NCBI GenBank assembly: GCA_964412555.1 | Contig: CAYPPG010000057.1 | Span: 1-48,747 of the forward strand | Direction of reading: 5' to 3' | Length of the DNA stretch: 48,747 nucleotides | Source: CAYPPG01 sp964412555 | GTDB lineage: Bacteria; Hinthialibacterota; Hinthialibacteria; Hinthialibacterales; Hinthialibacteraceae | In this document: positions 1-8,687 of the stretch, piece by piece | How the letters are laid out: every line of letters starts with the position of its first letter | Numbering within the stretch: position 1 is the first letter of the stretch | Notes under the pieces: model-generated | Told to the model about the DNA's origin: nothing | Seen by the model: the letters and a program-made list of their open reading frames with translations, nothing else | Databases searched by the model: none | Program-made: the position numbers and the translations under genes

Positions 1-1
1 G

Positions 2-220
2 GGACGTAACATTTTTCTCGGCCGAGAACCGTTACATCCGAACCAAGACTACAACAAGAAATCCCGACCGCCGGAGAATGAAAAAAATTCCCCCGGCAAC
101 CCGCCCCGGTTCAGCGGGCCAAAAAGGATTTCCAAAGGCTGTGGTGTAGATAGTAGGGGCGGTTCGGGAACCGCCCCTACGAACGGGCAATCACGCTGGA
201 TTCCCCCCTACAATGTGTAG
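2..220 (+). CDS. possible 3' end of a truncated gene (uncertain)
   Basis: The left edge may cut through a gene. Frame 2 is open from base 2 to a TAG at 218-220 and reads as a Pro/Asn/Lys-rich tail. Frame 3 is also open from base 3 to a TAG at 147-149. Frame 3 would end just before the perfect inverted repeat at 153-180, which is where dispersed hairpins usually sit, whereas frame 2 would read through that repeat. I recognise neither product, and it is possible that neither frame is coding. Confidence 0.2.
   Translation, partial: GRNIFLGREPLHPNQDYNKKSRPPENEKNSPGNPPRFSGPKRISKGCGVDSRGGSGTAPTNGQSRWIPPYNV
153..180. repeat. perfect 13-bp inverted repeat
   Basis: GTAGGGGCGGTTC at 153-165 is followed after two bases by its exact reverse complement at 168-180. 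It would form a very stable GC-rich hairpin. It has no T-run, so it looks like a dispersed palindromic repeat rather than a terminator. Confidence 0.75.
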
Positions 221-247
221 GGGTAGACCTACGTGTCTATCGGGTAC

Positions 248-272
248 CCAGGGCAAGTTTTATCTGCCCTGG
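248..272. repeat. hairpin repeat, AGTTTTATC loop
   Basis: The arms CCAGGGCA (248-255) and TGCCCTGG (265-272) flank a 9-nt loop. It belongs to the same family as the elements at 539, 651, 46130-46920 and 48360. Confidence 0.75.
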
Positions 273-538
273 CTTGTATCTCGCCGCCCCTTCAGCCTTC
301 CACCTTCAGCCTAAAAAAAACGAGTGCATCACGATGAACTCCGGCTTCGTTCCTCCGGAACGAACCACCCTGCGATGCCAGCCCCGGTTCCTCCTTTTGG
401 TGGTACAGGTATCCAAACGGAGAAACCGGCGATACCGCGTGCGTATCCGAATGGCCTCGCAGGTTCAAACCGTAGTCGCCGCCCTCCGTTGGGCGCCCAA
501 CTAAAACGAAAAAAGAAATCAGAGGGAAAAAGAGGGTA

Positions 539-565
539 GCAAGGGTAAGCCTTATCTACCCTTGC
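539..565. repeat. hairpin repeat, AGCCTTATC loop
   Basis: GCAAGGGTA (539-547) pairs with TACCCTTGC (557-565). Compared with the copy at 248 the stem has changed on both sides (GGGCA/TGCCC to GGGTA/TACCC), so pairing is kept. Confidence 0.75.
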
Positions 566-650
566 GTAAAAATCGTAGGAAGTATTAAGCCTCCTTTCAA
601 CGTATTGCGCCCCCATCCTTGGGGGACACAAGTGGGGCTTAACCAGGTAA

Positions 651-675
651 CAAGGGCAAGTTTCATCTGCCCCTG
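651..675. repeat. hairpin repeat, AGTTTCATC loop
   Basis: CAAGGGCA (651-658) and TGCCCCTG (668-675) pair with one mismatch around a 9-nt loop of the family consensus. Confidence 0.65.
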
Positions 676-900
676 CGTTCTAAGGCACTTCGGGAAGCCG
701 AAAAATGAGGGGAGAGGTCTGCCTACATAGAATTCCATTTCCGATGTTTTTTTTAATTTATCGAAAAAGATGTGAATAGAGAGAGATCAAAAAACTGTTA
801 GAGATGGATTTTTCAATATTCCGATGCAATAATTAACGTTATAGATCAAATAGTATGGAAAGATACTTATTCGATACAGAAACTCCAAAGGTGATACATC

Positions 901-2610
901 ATGATCCAAAAAACAAAATTCTTATCCGCATTTTTTTTGATCTTTTTACTAGTCGGCGCTTCAATCGCAGGCGCATGGGATGTTGTCATCAAAGACAAAT
1001 GGGATGAACTTTTTCGGTTCAACAAAATTCATGAGGACGTCTACTCAATCCTCTATGATGGAGAATGGGAATGGCGATCTCCAATCAATGACAAAACGAA
1101 AGGGATAGCGGCGGCCGCTTACATTAAGGAAGGCACTGCTCTTTCGATGGCCGGCTGGTATGGGGATGGGGATACAGGCTATTACTTGATTTATCCCTAT
1201 TATGCCTGGTACGACAATAAAAAGGTCTATCGTTGGTATGGCGTGAAGCATTGGGTGCGGGATACGCAATACCGGGAAAATATGTATTGTGATGTTGTAG
1301 AAGGACAAATCTATTGGTTCACAAATGTTCAATATTATGGGAAGCGCACCCGGTTGCAACGGACATCAGGCATACAATCCCTCAACCTCTTCAACAAACT
1401 CAATCCCGCTCACTTCGATCCATTGCAAGACCGCTCTACCATCCGAGTTCTTCCCCAATCCTCCCATCTCAAAATCGGAGCCATGATTCCCTTAACCGGT
1501 AATTTGGAGTCGCTGGGTCAATCGCTGCAAGCAGCGTTGAAGTTGGCCGAAGAACGCCTCAATCAATCGTTCCTCAAACAAGAAAAAGAGGAACGTGTCG
1601 AAATCGTGATCATGGATTCGGAAACCAATCCGCTCAAGGCCGGTGAACGTCTGCGTGAACTCTATGAACAGGGAATCACGGTCGTACTGGGACCACAAAC
1701 CAGCGAGTTGGCCCAATTACTGCTCCATCATGCCAACGATAACGCTATCTTACTGATGTCCAGCGGTTCCACCGCTGTAGATCTTGCCATCCCTGGCGAC
1801 AATCTTATGCGCATGATGCCCGACGACACCAATCAGTCGCGAGCGGTTGTCGATCGATTGATTGCAGATGGAATCACTGAGCTTTTCGTGCTGAGCCGCA
1901 CGGATATTTACGGGAGCGGGATCTCACAGGCCATCGCCGATCAATTTCAGGCGTGTGAAGGTAACACCGTTTCTTTATTGAGTTTTCCGACAAAACAAAC
2001 CGTACTGGATTCCCTTATGCAAACGATGGATACACAAATCCGTGAGCGCATCGATGCCATCGGCGCAGACAAAGTCGGTATCTGCGTCATTCTCTTTGAA
2101 GAGGGCATTGAAGTTCTAAACCGCGCGTCAGCATTGGAAGGAATGAAACAAGTTCGATGGTATGGAACCGACTCTTTGGCGCTGAATCAAAACTTGATCA
2201 GCGATTCCACCGCTTCTGCCTTTGCCGCGCAAACCCAATTCACCTGCTCTGCAATAGCAAAATTCGAAAATGATATTTCTGGCAATATAGAAGCGGAATT
2301 AACAAACCGGTTAGGCTACGAACCCAATCCTGTTGCCATGAATATGTACGACGCAGCCGGTTTGGTTACTCATGCGCTCCTCAATTCCAATCCGCAGTAC
2401 CTCGAATCGGTCAAGTCCGCCATCAACGCAATTTCCTACACATACAACGGAGCCACCAGCCCCATCTGTTTCAATGCAAACGGAGACCGCAAAAACGGGA
2501 ATTACGATTATTGGAAAGTCAGCAATGAAAACGGCGTGTTCCAATGGAAAAAAGATTCAACCTGGCAATGGACAGAACCAGTCAAAGTGATAAATTGGAC
2601 CAAATATTAA
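901..2610 (+). CDS. secreted ABC-type ligand-binding protein (LivK-like, Peripla_BP_6) with extra N-terminal domain
   Basis: This 569-residue protein starts at an ATG preceded by AAAGGTGAT. Residues 1-25 form a Sec signal peptide ending near GASIAGA. From about residue 190 (KIGAMIPLTGNLESLGQSLQ) to about 545 it follows the periplasmic-binding-protein fold of branched-chain amino-acid, amide and urea receptors: an opening 'IGAMIPLTG', a 'VVLGPQTSE' strand, and a 'LFVLSRTDIYGSG' hinge region. The family usually starts directly after the signal peptide. Here about 165 residues rich in Trp and Tyr come first, and I do not recognise that domain. No Liv permease or ATPase genes are nearby, so the protein may be a stand-alone receptor rather than a transporter subunit. 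The next gene, rpsA, is convergent. The ligand cannot be told from sequence. Confidence 0.8.
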   Translation: MIQKTKFLSAFFLIFLLVGASIAGAWDVVIKDKWDELFRFNKIHEDVYSILYDGEWEWRSPINDKTKGIAAAAYIKEGTALSMAGWYGDGDTGYYLIYPYYAWYDNKKVYRWYGVKHWVRDTQYRENMYCDVVEGQIYWFTNVQYYGKRTRLQRTSGIQSLNLFNKLNPAHFDPLQDRSTIRVLPQSSHLKIGAMIPLTGNLESLGQSLQAALKLAEERLNQSFLKQEKEERVEIVIMDSETNPLKAGERLRELYEQGITVVLGPQTSELAQLLLHHANDNAILLMSSGSTAVDLAIPGDNLMRMMPDDTNQSRAVVDRLIADGITELFVLSRTDIYGSGISQAIADQFQACEGNTVSLLSFPTKQTVLDSLMQTMDTQIRERIDAIGADKVGICVILFEEGIEVLNRASALEGMKQVRWYGTDSLALNQNLISDSTASAFAAQTQFTCSAIAKFENDISGNIEAELTNRLGYEPNPVAMNMYDAAGLVTHALLNSNPQYLESVKSAINAISYTYNGATSPICFNANGDRKNGNYDYWKVSNENGVFQWKKDSTWQWTEPVKVINWTKY

Positions 2611-2646
2611 AAATAAAAATGTAAGGAAGGATTGATAAAAGTGCAG

Positions 2647-2670
2647 GGTGGGCTCGAAGCACAGCCCACC
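2647..2670. terminator. hairpin between convergent genes, possible bidirectional terminator
   Basis: GGTGGGCT (2647-2654) and AGCCCACC (2663-2670) form a perfect 8-bp stem with an 8-nt loop in the 78-base gap between the convergent genes ending at 2610 and 2689. There is no strong T-run on either side (only TCATTTAT rightward and a later CTTTTAT leftward). It may therefore be a dispersed repeat rather than an intrinsic terminator. Confidence 0.45.
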
Positions 2671-2688
2671 TCATTTATCTACAAAAGT

Positions 2689-5115
2689 TTACGAGATCCT
2701 GTCTTCGTCTTCTTCACCGGATTCCTCTCCCGCTGGTTCTTCCGGTGTTTCTTCGCCCCATGAGTCGACTGGTTTCCCTTCGAATGTCACGGTGGGTTCT
2801 TCCGGATCGTTTTTCGGTTCGGGAATGAAAACCGTGGATTCCGTTGTATCCTCCACAACCGTTTCTTCCGCTTCTGGCGATTCTTCAGTGACTGGCTCGG
2901 TTGGAGTTTCCACTGCGGTTTCCGGTTCAGGCTCCGGCTCTTGAATTGGTTCTTCTACTGGCTCCGGCTGTGTTTCTTCGACTGCTTCCGGTTCGGCAGT
3001 TTCCTCGGGCAAGGTTTCAATTACCGCTTCCGGCTCTGGTTCCGGCTCATCGGGAGATTCCACAGGTTCACCGGCGGGTTCTTCTTCCGAAACCTCTTTT
3101 GCTTCAAGCGGTTCTTCTGTGACCGATTCTGTCTCCTGGGAAGATTCCGTCTCGGCTTCTCCAAGCGGCGGTTCTCCGGAAATCGCACTCTCTTCCACCG
3201 ATATTTCCTCGACCGATTCACCACCTGGTGATTCTATTGTAACCGCATCCTCTTCTGCGGAGACTTCATCTTCGACTTCCATAACGGGTTCGGGCATGTC
3301 TTCCTCGGGTGGCAGCTGCTCTTTCGCTTGTTCGGCCGCCTTTGCTTGTTCCATTAATTCATTCATCTGGCTACCGAGCAATTCACCCAGGGTGGCATTT
3401 CCACCACTATCGGCCGACATGTAGCGTTGAACTTCTTTTTGTTCCTGCTCTTTCATATAGTCTTTCAAGGAAAGACTGATTTTTCGGTTGGCGCGGTCGA
3501 ATTTGATGACCTTCATCGTGAGTTTGTCACCCACTTTGACAACGTCCTCCGGACGTTTGCCTTTTTCCATTACCAACGTGGAAGCGTGAGCCAAACCTTC
3601 AATACCCTCTTCTAGTTCAACGAATGCCCCGAATTCCGTGAGGCGAACGACTTTGACTTCAACAAGCGTTCCCACACGGTATTTTTCTTGTGCCAAATCC
3701 CACGGATCAGGTTCCAACTGTTTCAAGCCAAGTGAGATTCGCTGCTGAGATGGGTCGATATCGAGGACTTTCGCGCGAACGGTTTCGCCTTTTTTGAGAA
3801 GTTGTTTCGGATGAGTAACCTTTTCGGCCCATGACATATCCGAAACGTGGATCATGCCATCGACACCTTCCGGCAGCCGGACGAAGGCGCCAAAATCGGT
3901 CATGCCGGTAATTTCACCTTCAATAACACATCCCGGCGGATTGTTGATTTTTGCCAATGTCCATGGATCGACGGTGGTTTGCCGCAAACTCAGTGAGATG
4001 CGCTTGCGTTCCTCGTCGATTCCGAGAATCTTGACACGTACCTCTTCCCCTTCTTTCACGATTTCGCTCGGGTGCCGGACTCGCTTTGTCCAGGACATTT
4101 CCGAAATGTGAATCAATCCTTCAACTCCGTCTTCCAATTCCACAAACGCACCGTATTTGGTCATGCTCGTGATTTTGCCACCGACGATGGAATTTGCAGG
4201 ATAGCGCTCGCTGATGGATAACCATGGATCGGGAGTTTTTTGTTTCAATCCCAGTGAAATCCGCTCTCCGTCGATCCCCAGCACCATGACATATAATTCG
4301 TCACCGACATTGACCACTTCACGAGGATTGGTGATATGTCCCCAAGACATATCGTTGATGTGCAATAGTCCGTCGATGCCGCCTAAATCCACAAACGCCC
4401 CGAATTCGGTCAAATTCTTGACGACGCCTTTCACCCAATTTCCTTCCTTGAGGGAATTCAGCGTTTGCTGGCGCAATTTTTCCCGTTTCTCTTCCAACGC
4501 CTGGCGTTGGGAGAGAATCAGATCGCGCTTGTTCCGCATTTCGAGGATTTTGGCTTCGATCGTCTGGCCGATGAGGGCTTTTTGGTCTTCTGGGGTTCGC
4601 GCTCCGGGACCCATTTGCGAAAATGGAATAAAACCACGAAGCCCATCTACATCTACTTGAAATCCGCCGCGAAGTATTGATTTGACTACACAGCGGATGG
4701 GTTCGCCTTTTTTAAACGCCTGCCGGATCACTTTTTTGGCAAGCCGTTCTTTTGCTCTTTGGCGGGAAAGAACAGGAAGACCATCGGAGCCTTCCCGCTT
4801 GACGATCATGACATCGACATTCATCCCTACAAACACGTTCGGATCTTTTCCGTCTTCCAGGAATTCCCGCAACGGAATCAATCCTTCCGATTTTGAACCA
4901 ATGTCGACGACAACGTCATCTTGGGTAACTTTCAATACTTTCCCGGTGATGATTTGTCCGGTCTCATACGAGGGTAGCGTTTCGTCAAGGAGAGTTTCCA
5001 TGTCGAAATCTTCATGAATATCGCTGCTCTCGTCTGTAAGATTTGTCGTTTCGCTTGTAATCGTTTCTTGTTTCGTGTCCTCTAGTGACACCTCGTGCTC
5101 TCGTTCTTGGACCAT
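2689..5115 (-). CDS. rpsA: 30S ribosomal protein S1 with long acidic C-terminal tail
   Basis: S1 binds mRNA on the small ribosomal subunit and helps initiation. Six S1 (OB-fold) repeats run from about residue 50 to 550, with signatures such as 'NLTEFGAFVDLGGIDGLLHI' and 'EGLIHISEMSW'. The first two repeats are the divergent ribosome-binding ones. At 808 residues the protein is about 250 longer than the common 550-580 form. The extra part, from about residue 565 to the end, is almost entirely Glu, Pro, Val, Ser and Thr and looks disordered and strongly acidic. It lies just downstream of plsC; the plsC-rpsA order (often with cmk before it) is common in bacteria and supports the call. The Shine-Dalgarno is weak, as is frequent for rpsA. 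Confidence 0.95.
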   Translation of the reverse strand: MVQEREHEVSLEDTKQETITSETTNLTDESSDIHEDFDMETLLDETLPSYETGQIITGKVLKVTQDDVVVDIGSKSEGLIPLREFLEDGKDPNVFVGMNVDVMIVKREGSDGLPVLSRQRAKERLAKKVIRQAFKKGEPIRCVVKSILRGGFQVDVDGLRGFIPFSQMGPGARTPEDQKALIGQTIEAKILEMRNKRDLILSQRQALEEKREKLRQQTLNSLKEGNWVKGVVKNLTEFGAFVDLGGIDGLLHINDMSWGHITNPREVVNVGDELYVMVLGIDGERISLGLKQKTPDPWLSISERYPANSIVGGKITSMTKYGAFVELEDGVEGLIHISEMSWTKRVRHPSEIVKEGEEVRVKILGIDEERKRISLSLRQTTVDPWTLAKINNPPGCVIEGEITGMTDFGAFVRLPEGVDGMIHVSDMSWAEKVTHPKQLLKKGETVRAKVLDIDPSQQRISLGLKQLEPDPWDLAQEKYRVGTLVEVKVVRLTEFGAFVELEEGIEGLAHASTLVMEKGKRPEDVVKVGDKLTMKVIKFDRANRKISLSLKDYMKEQEQKEVQRYMSADSGGNATLGELLGSQMNELMEQAKAAEQAKEQLPPEEDMPEPVMEVEDEVSAEEDAVTIESPGGESVEEISVEESAISGEPPLGEAETESSQETESVTEEPLEAKEVSEEEPAGEPVESPDEPEPEPEAVIETLPEETAEPEAVEETQPEPVEEPIQEPEPEPETAVETPTEPVTEESPEAEETVVEDTTESTVFIPEPKNDPEEPTVTFEGKPVDSWGEETPEEPAGEESGEEDEDRIS

Positions 5116-5223
5116 CTAGCTTAATGCCTCCAATGCTTGGGTATGCTTTATTTGTAAGTGTAAAGAATAAAGCGGCGTTACGCCCGTGCGGGAGAAACCA
5201 ACCGCAGAGATTCTACAAGAATT

Positions 5224-5904
5224 TCAATTTGTGTTAAGGCTCTTGGAAGAGGGAAATTCCGGTTTTTCATTCATTTTCACCTCTTCATTCAATTTCTCCT
5301 TTAATTCAAGGATCGCCTTTCGAATTCGCTGGTTCATTTCACTAACGCTTTCCGATGACGAACGATTCCGATCGTCTGAAGGCGGTGGGATCGGTTCACC
5401 CACTTGAATTCTTACTTTCACCGGCTTCGGAATCCAAGCATTCCTGGGTAACGCCCGATACGTGCCTCCGATAAAAATAGGGATCACTTCCGTTCCCGTT
5501 TTGATCGACAGCCATGCCAATCCATCCTCGAAAGGGATCAATTGGCCATTGGAACTCCGAGTTCCTTCCGGAAACACCAGGACCGCATGACCTTCTTTTA
5601 ACAAGCGCAACGCGGTCTTGATCGCTCGCAAGCCTCCTTTTCCCCTAGCGACGGGATAAGCGCCCAATGTTCGAATCCACCTCCCGAATACCGGAACAGA
5701 AAATAATTCCTCTTTCGCAAGAAATGCAATTTGACGGGGAACTCCCAAACCGATGAGCGGAGGATCGAGAAAACTACAATGATTGGCAGCAAGTAATACC
5801 GGTCCTGAGGAGGGTATATGATTTAAGCCCCGAATTGATAGCCGAAAATAACTCCTTGCGAAAGGTCTATATAGTTGCCATTGAATTCGATAAAGCAACT
5901 CCAT
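5224..5904 (-). CDS. plsC: 1-acyl-sn-glycerol-3-phosphate acyltransferase (PlsC family)
   Basis: PlsC transfers an acyl chain to lysophosphatidic acid at the inner membrane to give phosphatidic acid. The 226-residue product has the four usual motifs in order: NHCSFLD (41-47, the catalytic H-x4-D), a 'FLAKEELFSVPVFGRW' block (61-76), FPEGTRS (111-117) and 'IPIFIGGT' (141-148). Length is normal for the family. It sits 81 bases after the preceding permease gene and 108 bases before rpsA, all on the same strand. The Ser/Lys/Asn-rich last 20 residues are not conserved in the family. Confidence 0.92.
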   Translation of the reverse strand: MELLYRIQWQLYRPFARSYFRLSIRGLNHIPSSGPVLLAANHCSFLDPPLIGLGVPRQIAFLAKEELFSVPVFGRWIRTLGAYPVARGKGGLRAIKTALRLLKEGHAVLVFPEGTRSSNGQLIPFEDGLAWLSIKTGTEVIPIFIGGTYRALPRNAWIPKPVKVRIQVGEPIPPPSDDRNRSSSESVSEMNQRIRKAILELKEKLNEEVKMNEKPEFPSSKSLNTN

Positions 5905-5985
5905 CCGTTTTCAATTCCTTCTCGATACAATATCATTTACGCCGCAAAAAACAAGGTTTCATAATACTTTTTGGGCGTGAACGGC

Positions 5986-7842
5986 TCAATCGAGATGATC
6001 GAGCTGATGAACTGTCTTTTTCCTCAACCACTCAGTTCCCATCACACAAAGTCCGCATTGGACGATAGGAAACCAAACCCCTGAAAGAAATAGGAAATGA
6101 TGGTTCATCATCGTTGTCAAGCCGAACATCCTGATATGTCCGGACGGGAACAAGGCTGCGATTCCCGATAATGGACTGATTATCAATAAAAAGTATGTGA
6201 TTGGATAAAAAAAACCCAATTGTTTAGATAGAAAAGCTTCGGTTGGGAGGATAGCAGGAGCCAGCATGGAAATCAATATGAACGAACCGGTCAGTAGCAT
6301 AGCTCGATTGGTCGTTTTGCAATAAACAGAAAAGTAAAGCCCTAACGCCGTGTACAATACCAGCGAACAAAGAAGCAAGATCGGGTAACACAAAAGAGAA
6401 AACGTGCCTCCGAAGTTTGTGATCAAATCGACTTCATAGTCCAGCGCCCACGCACAAAGGATTTGAAGCAACATCCCAGGAAGATACAAGGCAAATGCAA
6501 TAAAGAAACTATACATGAGATTCGTTGTGAATTTCGCATAGACAATTTGTTCGGAACTGAGGAGAGAAGTCCGTAAAAAATCCAATGTCTTTCGTTGCCG
6601 GTCTGAACTGATGCTAGTCGCTGCTAGAGGTAATGTGAACAATACCGCGACTAAAAACGGTAAGATCAAAAACAACCAGGAGCCTTCATATGATGCCAGC
6701 GGTAACGTCAAGACGGAAATCATCAAGGAGGTATAAAATAGACGCATCAATACCGGTAAACGAGCAAACCACTGGACTTTTTGCTCCAGAATCAACCCCG
6801 GATTTCCTTCCCGTGAAGTTTGATCAAACGTGATCTCGTACTTACGCTCGTATACTTTCACGTCCAATTCATTTTCTTTATACAAATAGGGAAAACTCTG
6901 TTTTTTCCACCTTTGTCCAGCCCCGAGAACAATTCTCCGAATTTGTTTTACCGCAAGAATATAGCTCACTATACCCAACATGAGGGAATAGAAAATATAG
7001 AGGAGTGAAGGATATCCAATCCGAATGGAAATCAAGGAATTTCCCGAGAAAAGATGTTGCGGTACCGGGAGGGAGAGGGTTATCGGTTTTGTAGCGGATG
7101 ACGGGAACAATCCTTCATACAAGGCATAAAACGGACTGAGAACATGAAAACCGTGATTATATGATTTTATTCCTTCCCATTTCAGCGTATTCACGTACTT
7201 CCAAAGTGTTCCATGGTAGGGAAATAAGAAAAAAACCAGAAGGGTTATGAACGCGGCGATTAAATAGACTTCATAAATCCGCGGCCGCAATGTGGAACAG
7301 AAAATGCCGAGACAGCTGAGCGAAAACGCCGTTGCAAGAAGAATCACATAAGTCACTACAACTTGTTCATAATCCAGTCCACCTCCTAAAAAACAGAGGG
7401 AAAGTACCGGCATCCCCGCCGTTAGAAGTAAAAATATATACATCAGAGGAGAAATCAATTTGGACATAATGAAGCGAGTCACGGGAATGGGGGAAGAAAG
7501 TAGCAATTCCAACGTCGAATGTTCACGCTCTTCAGCAATCGATGGAGCGGTCAGCAAGGGGATCACAACGATGAGAAAAAGAAGATGCCCTTGCGCCAAA
7601 GCGTGAAACAACGTCAACGCCCCTCGTGATACTAGCACACGATTTACTGTACCTGTGTAGAAATCACCGGCCGGTTCAAAACTTCGTGCAAAAAATATCC
7701 AATTTTGAGTAAGTATAAAAAGAAGGGCAACCAAAAACAGGAAGAGAACAAGAAAAGATTTATTGCTCCGAAATACACCCCTCAATTCGCGCGAGAGGAG
7801 CGCCCATGATGAAATATACCTCTCAAAACGAATTCGGTTCAT
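5986..7842 (-). CDS. ABC-2 type permease, internally duplicated (copy 2)
   Basis: This 618-residue polytopic membrane protein appears to be two ABC-2 permease halves in one chain. In half 1, six or so hydrophobic segments surround 'AEEREHSTLELLLSSPIPV' (near residue 100). In half 2, after about residue 360, the same motif recurs as 'SSDRQRKTLDFLRTSLLSS'. This E/D-R-x3-T-L-E/D-x-L block is the usual cytosolic coupling segment of ABC-2 exporters of the GldF/NatB type. It is paralogous to the gene at 8688-10604. The only ABC ATPase nearby is the divergent gene at 13577, so the likely complex is a heterodimer of the two fused permeases with that ATPase. The substrate is unknown. No Shine-Dalgarno is obvious at the start. 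Confidence 0.8.
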   Translation of the reverse strand: MNRIRFERYISSWALLSRELRGVFRSNKSFLVLFLFLVALLFILTQNWIFFARSFEPAGDFYTGTVNRVLVSRGALTLFHALAQGHLLFLIVVIPLLTAPSIAEEREHSTLELLLSSPIPVTRFIMSKLISPLMYIFLLLTAGMPVLSLCFLGGGLDYEQVVVTYVILLATAFSLSCLGIFCSTLRPRIYEVYLIAAFITLLVFFLFPYHGTLWKYVNTLKWEGIKSYNHGFHVLSPFYALYEGLFPSSATKPITLSLPVPQHLFSGNSLISIRIGYPSLLYIFYSLMLGIVSYILAVKQIRRIVLGAGQRWKKQSFPYLYKENELDVKVYERKYEITFDQTSREGNPGLILEQKVQWFARLPVLMRLFYTSLMISVLTLPLASYEGSWLFLILPFLVAVLFTLPLAATSISSDRQRKTLDFLRTSLLSSEQIVYAKFTTNLMYSFFIAFALYLPGMLLQILCAWALDYEVDLITNFGGTFSLLCYPILLLCSLVLYTALGLYFSVYCKTTNRAMLLTGSFILISMLAPAILPTEAFLSKQLGFFYPITYFLLIISPLSGIAALFPSGHIRMFGLTTMMNHHFLFLSGVWFPIVQCGLCVMGTEWLRKKTVHQLDHLD

Positions 7843-7924
7843 TGTATCGGATCGAGAAAGTAGAGTGGCGAATGGAAAACCGGATCTCTTTAATGAAATA
7901 AGGATTAAAAGTTGTCTCGCTCAG

Positions 7925-8509
7925 TTACCATTCTATATACCCCCGACTTTTCAGTGTGGAGAGAATCTTTTCAACACTTTCTTGGGGAGTTTCTTTATCG
8001 GTCTCACAAATAATTTCCGGGTTAGAAGGGGGTTCGTAGGGATCAGAGATTCCCGTAAAATGGGCAATTTCACCTGCTCTGGCTTTTTTGTACAATCCTT
8101 TTGGATCTCGTTGTTCACAGATTTCTAGCGGACATTGTACATAAACCTCAACGTAGCGCTTGATAAGATCGCGATTGTAATCGCGTATTTCTTGATATGG
8201 AGAAATGGCTGCAGCGATCGCAACAATATCATTGCGGGTCAATAAATTGCATACGAAACCGATTCGTTTGATATTCGTATCGCGGTCCTCCCGAGAAAAA
8301 CCAAGCCCTTTTGATAAGTTGGTCCGGACTATGTCTCCGTCTAAATATTCATGTTTCATTTTTCTTTTGTGAAACTCTTCACTTAACAGTTGGGCCAGTG
8401 TGGTTTTCCCTGAACCGGAAAGGCCTGTAAACCACAAGGTAAAGCCTTGATAATTGCATGGCAGTGTACTTGTTTCAATTGATTCGACTGAATTTGTTTT
8501 TGTAACCAT
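7925..8509 (-). CDS. cysC: adenylylsulfate (APS) kinase
   Basis: CysC phosphorylates APS to PAPS with ATP, in the cytosol, for sulfate assimilation or sulfation. The 194-residue protein has the P-loop GLSGSGKTT (29-37), the APS-binding stretch 'LDGDIVRTNLSKGLGFSRED' and the later 'FTGISDPYEPP' loop typical of the family. Length is normal. AGAGGA lies about 7 bases before the ATG. It is placed between two ABC permease genes on the same strand, with gaps of 178 and 82 bases, and no sat, cysN/D or cysH is adjacent. It shares its substrate APS with the AprBA enzyme encoded 20 kb away, but nothing in the sequence ties them together. Confidence 0.93.
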   Translation of the reverse strand: MVTKTNSVESIETSTLPCNYQGFTLWFTGLSGSGKTTLAQLLSEEFHKRKMKHEYLDGDIVRTNLSKGLGFSREDRDTNIKRIGFVCNLLTRNDIVAIAAAISPYQEIRDYNRDLIKRYVEVYVQCPLEICEQRDPKGLYKKARAGEIAHFTGISDPYEPPSNPEIICETDKETPQESVEKILSTLKSRGYIEW

Positions 8510-8687
8510 TTCTTTTTCCTCTAGAATTTGTTAAAAAGTAATCTGATCGATGATCATCAAGGAACATCGAACGAATTGGATTTCTTCGATCCGAAAATGA
8601 TATTTTTGCTTGTTACACAAACAAGTGGCAGAATAATATAACCTTGATATTCCTTGATTTCAATCTCCACATTCCCTCACATTTTCA

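Larger units (their letters stand above)
221..900. other. intergenic stretch with dispersed hairpin repeats, no gene recognised
   Basis: I see no convincing gene between 221 and 900. The short frames here have no recognisable motif and no Shine-Dalgarno sequence. Three hairpins of the family that fills 46130-46920 lie at 248-272, 539-565 and 651-675. Each has an 8-9 bp stem around a 9-nt loop of the form AGYYNYATC. The last 150 bases are AT-rich and probably hold the promoter of the gene at 901, but no clear -35/-10 pair stands out. Confidence 0.6.

Noticed and set aside
440..505. tRNA-like 'GGTTCAAACC' near 463
   Set aside because: No acceptor, D or anticodon stem can be drawn around it. 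I see no tRNA or rRNA in the window.
2647..2670. Strong intrinsic terminator for rpsA
   Set aside because: The stem is perfect but no T-run follows on the minus strand, so it is kept only as a low-confidence terminator.
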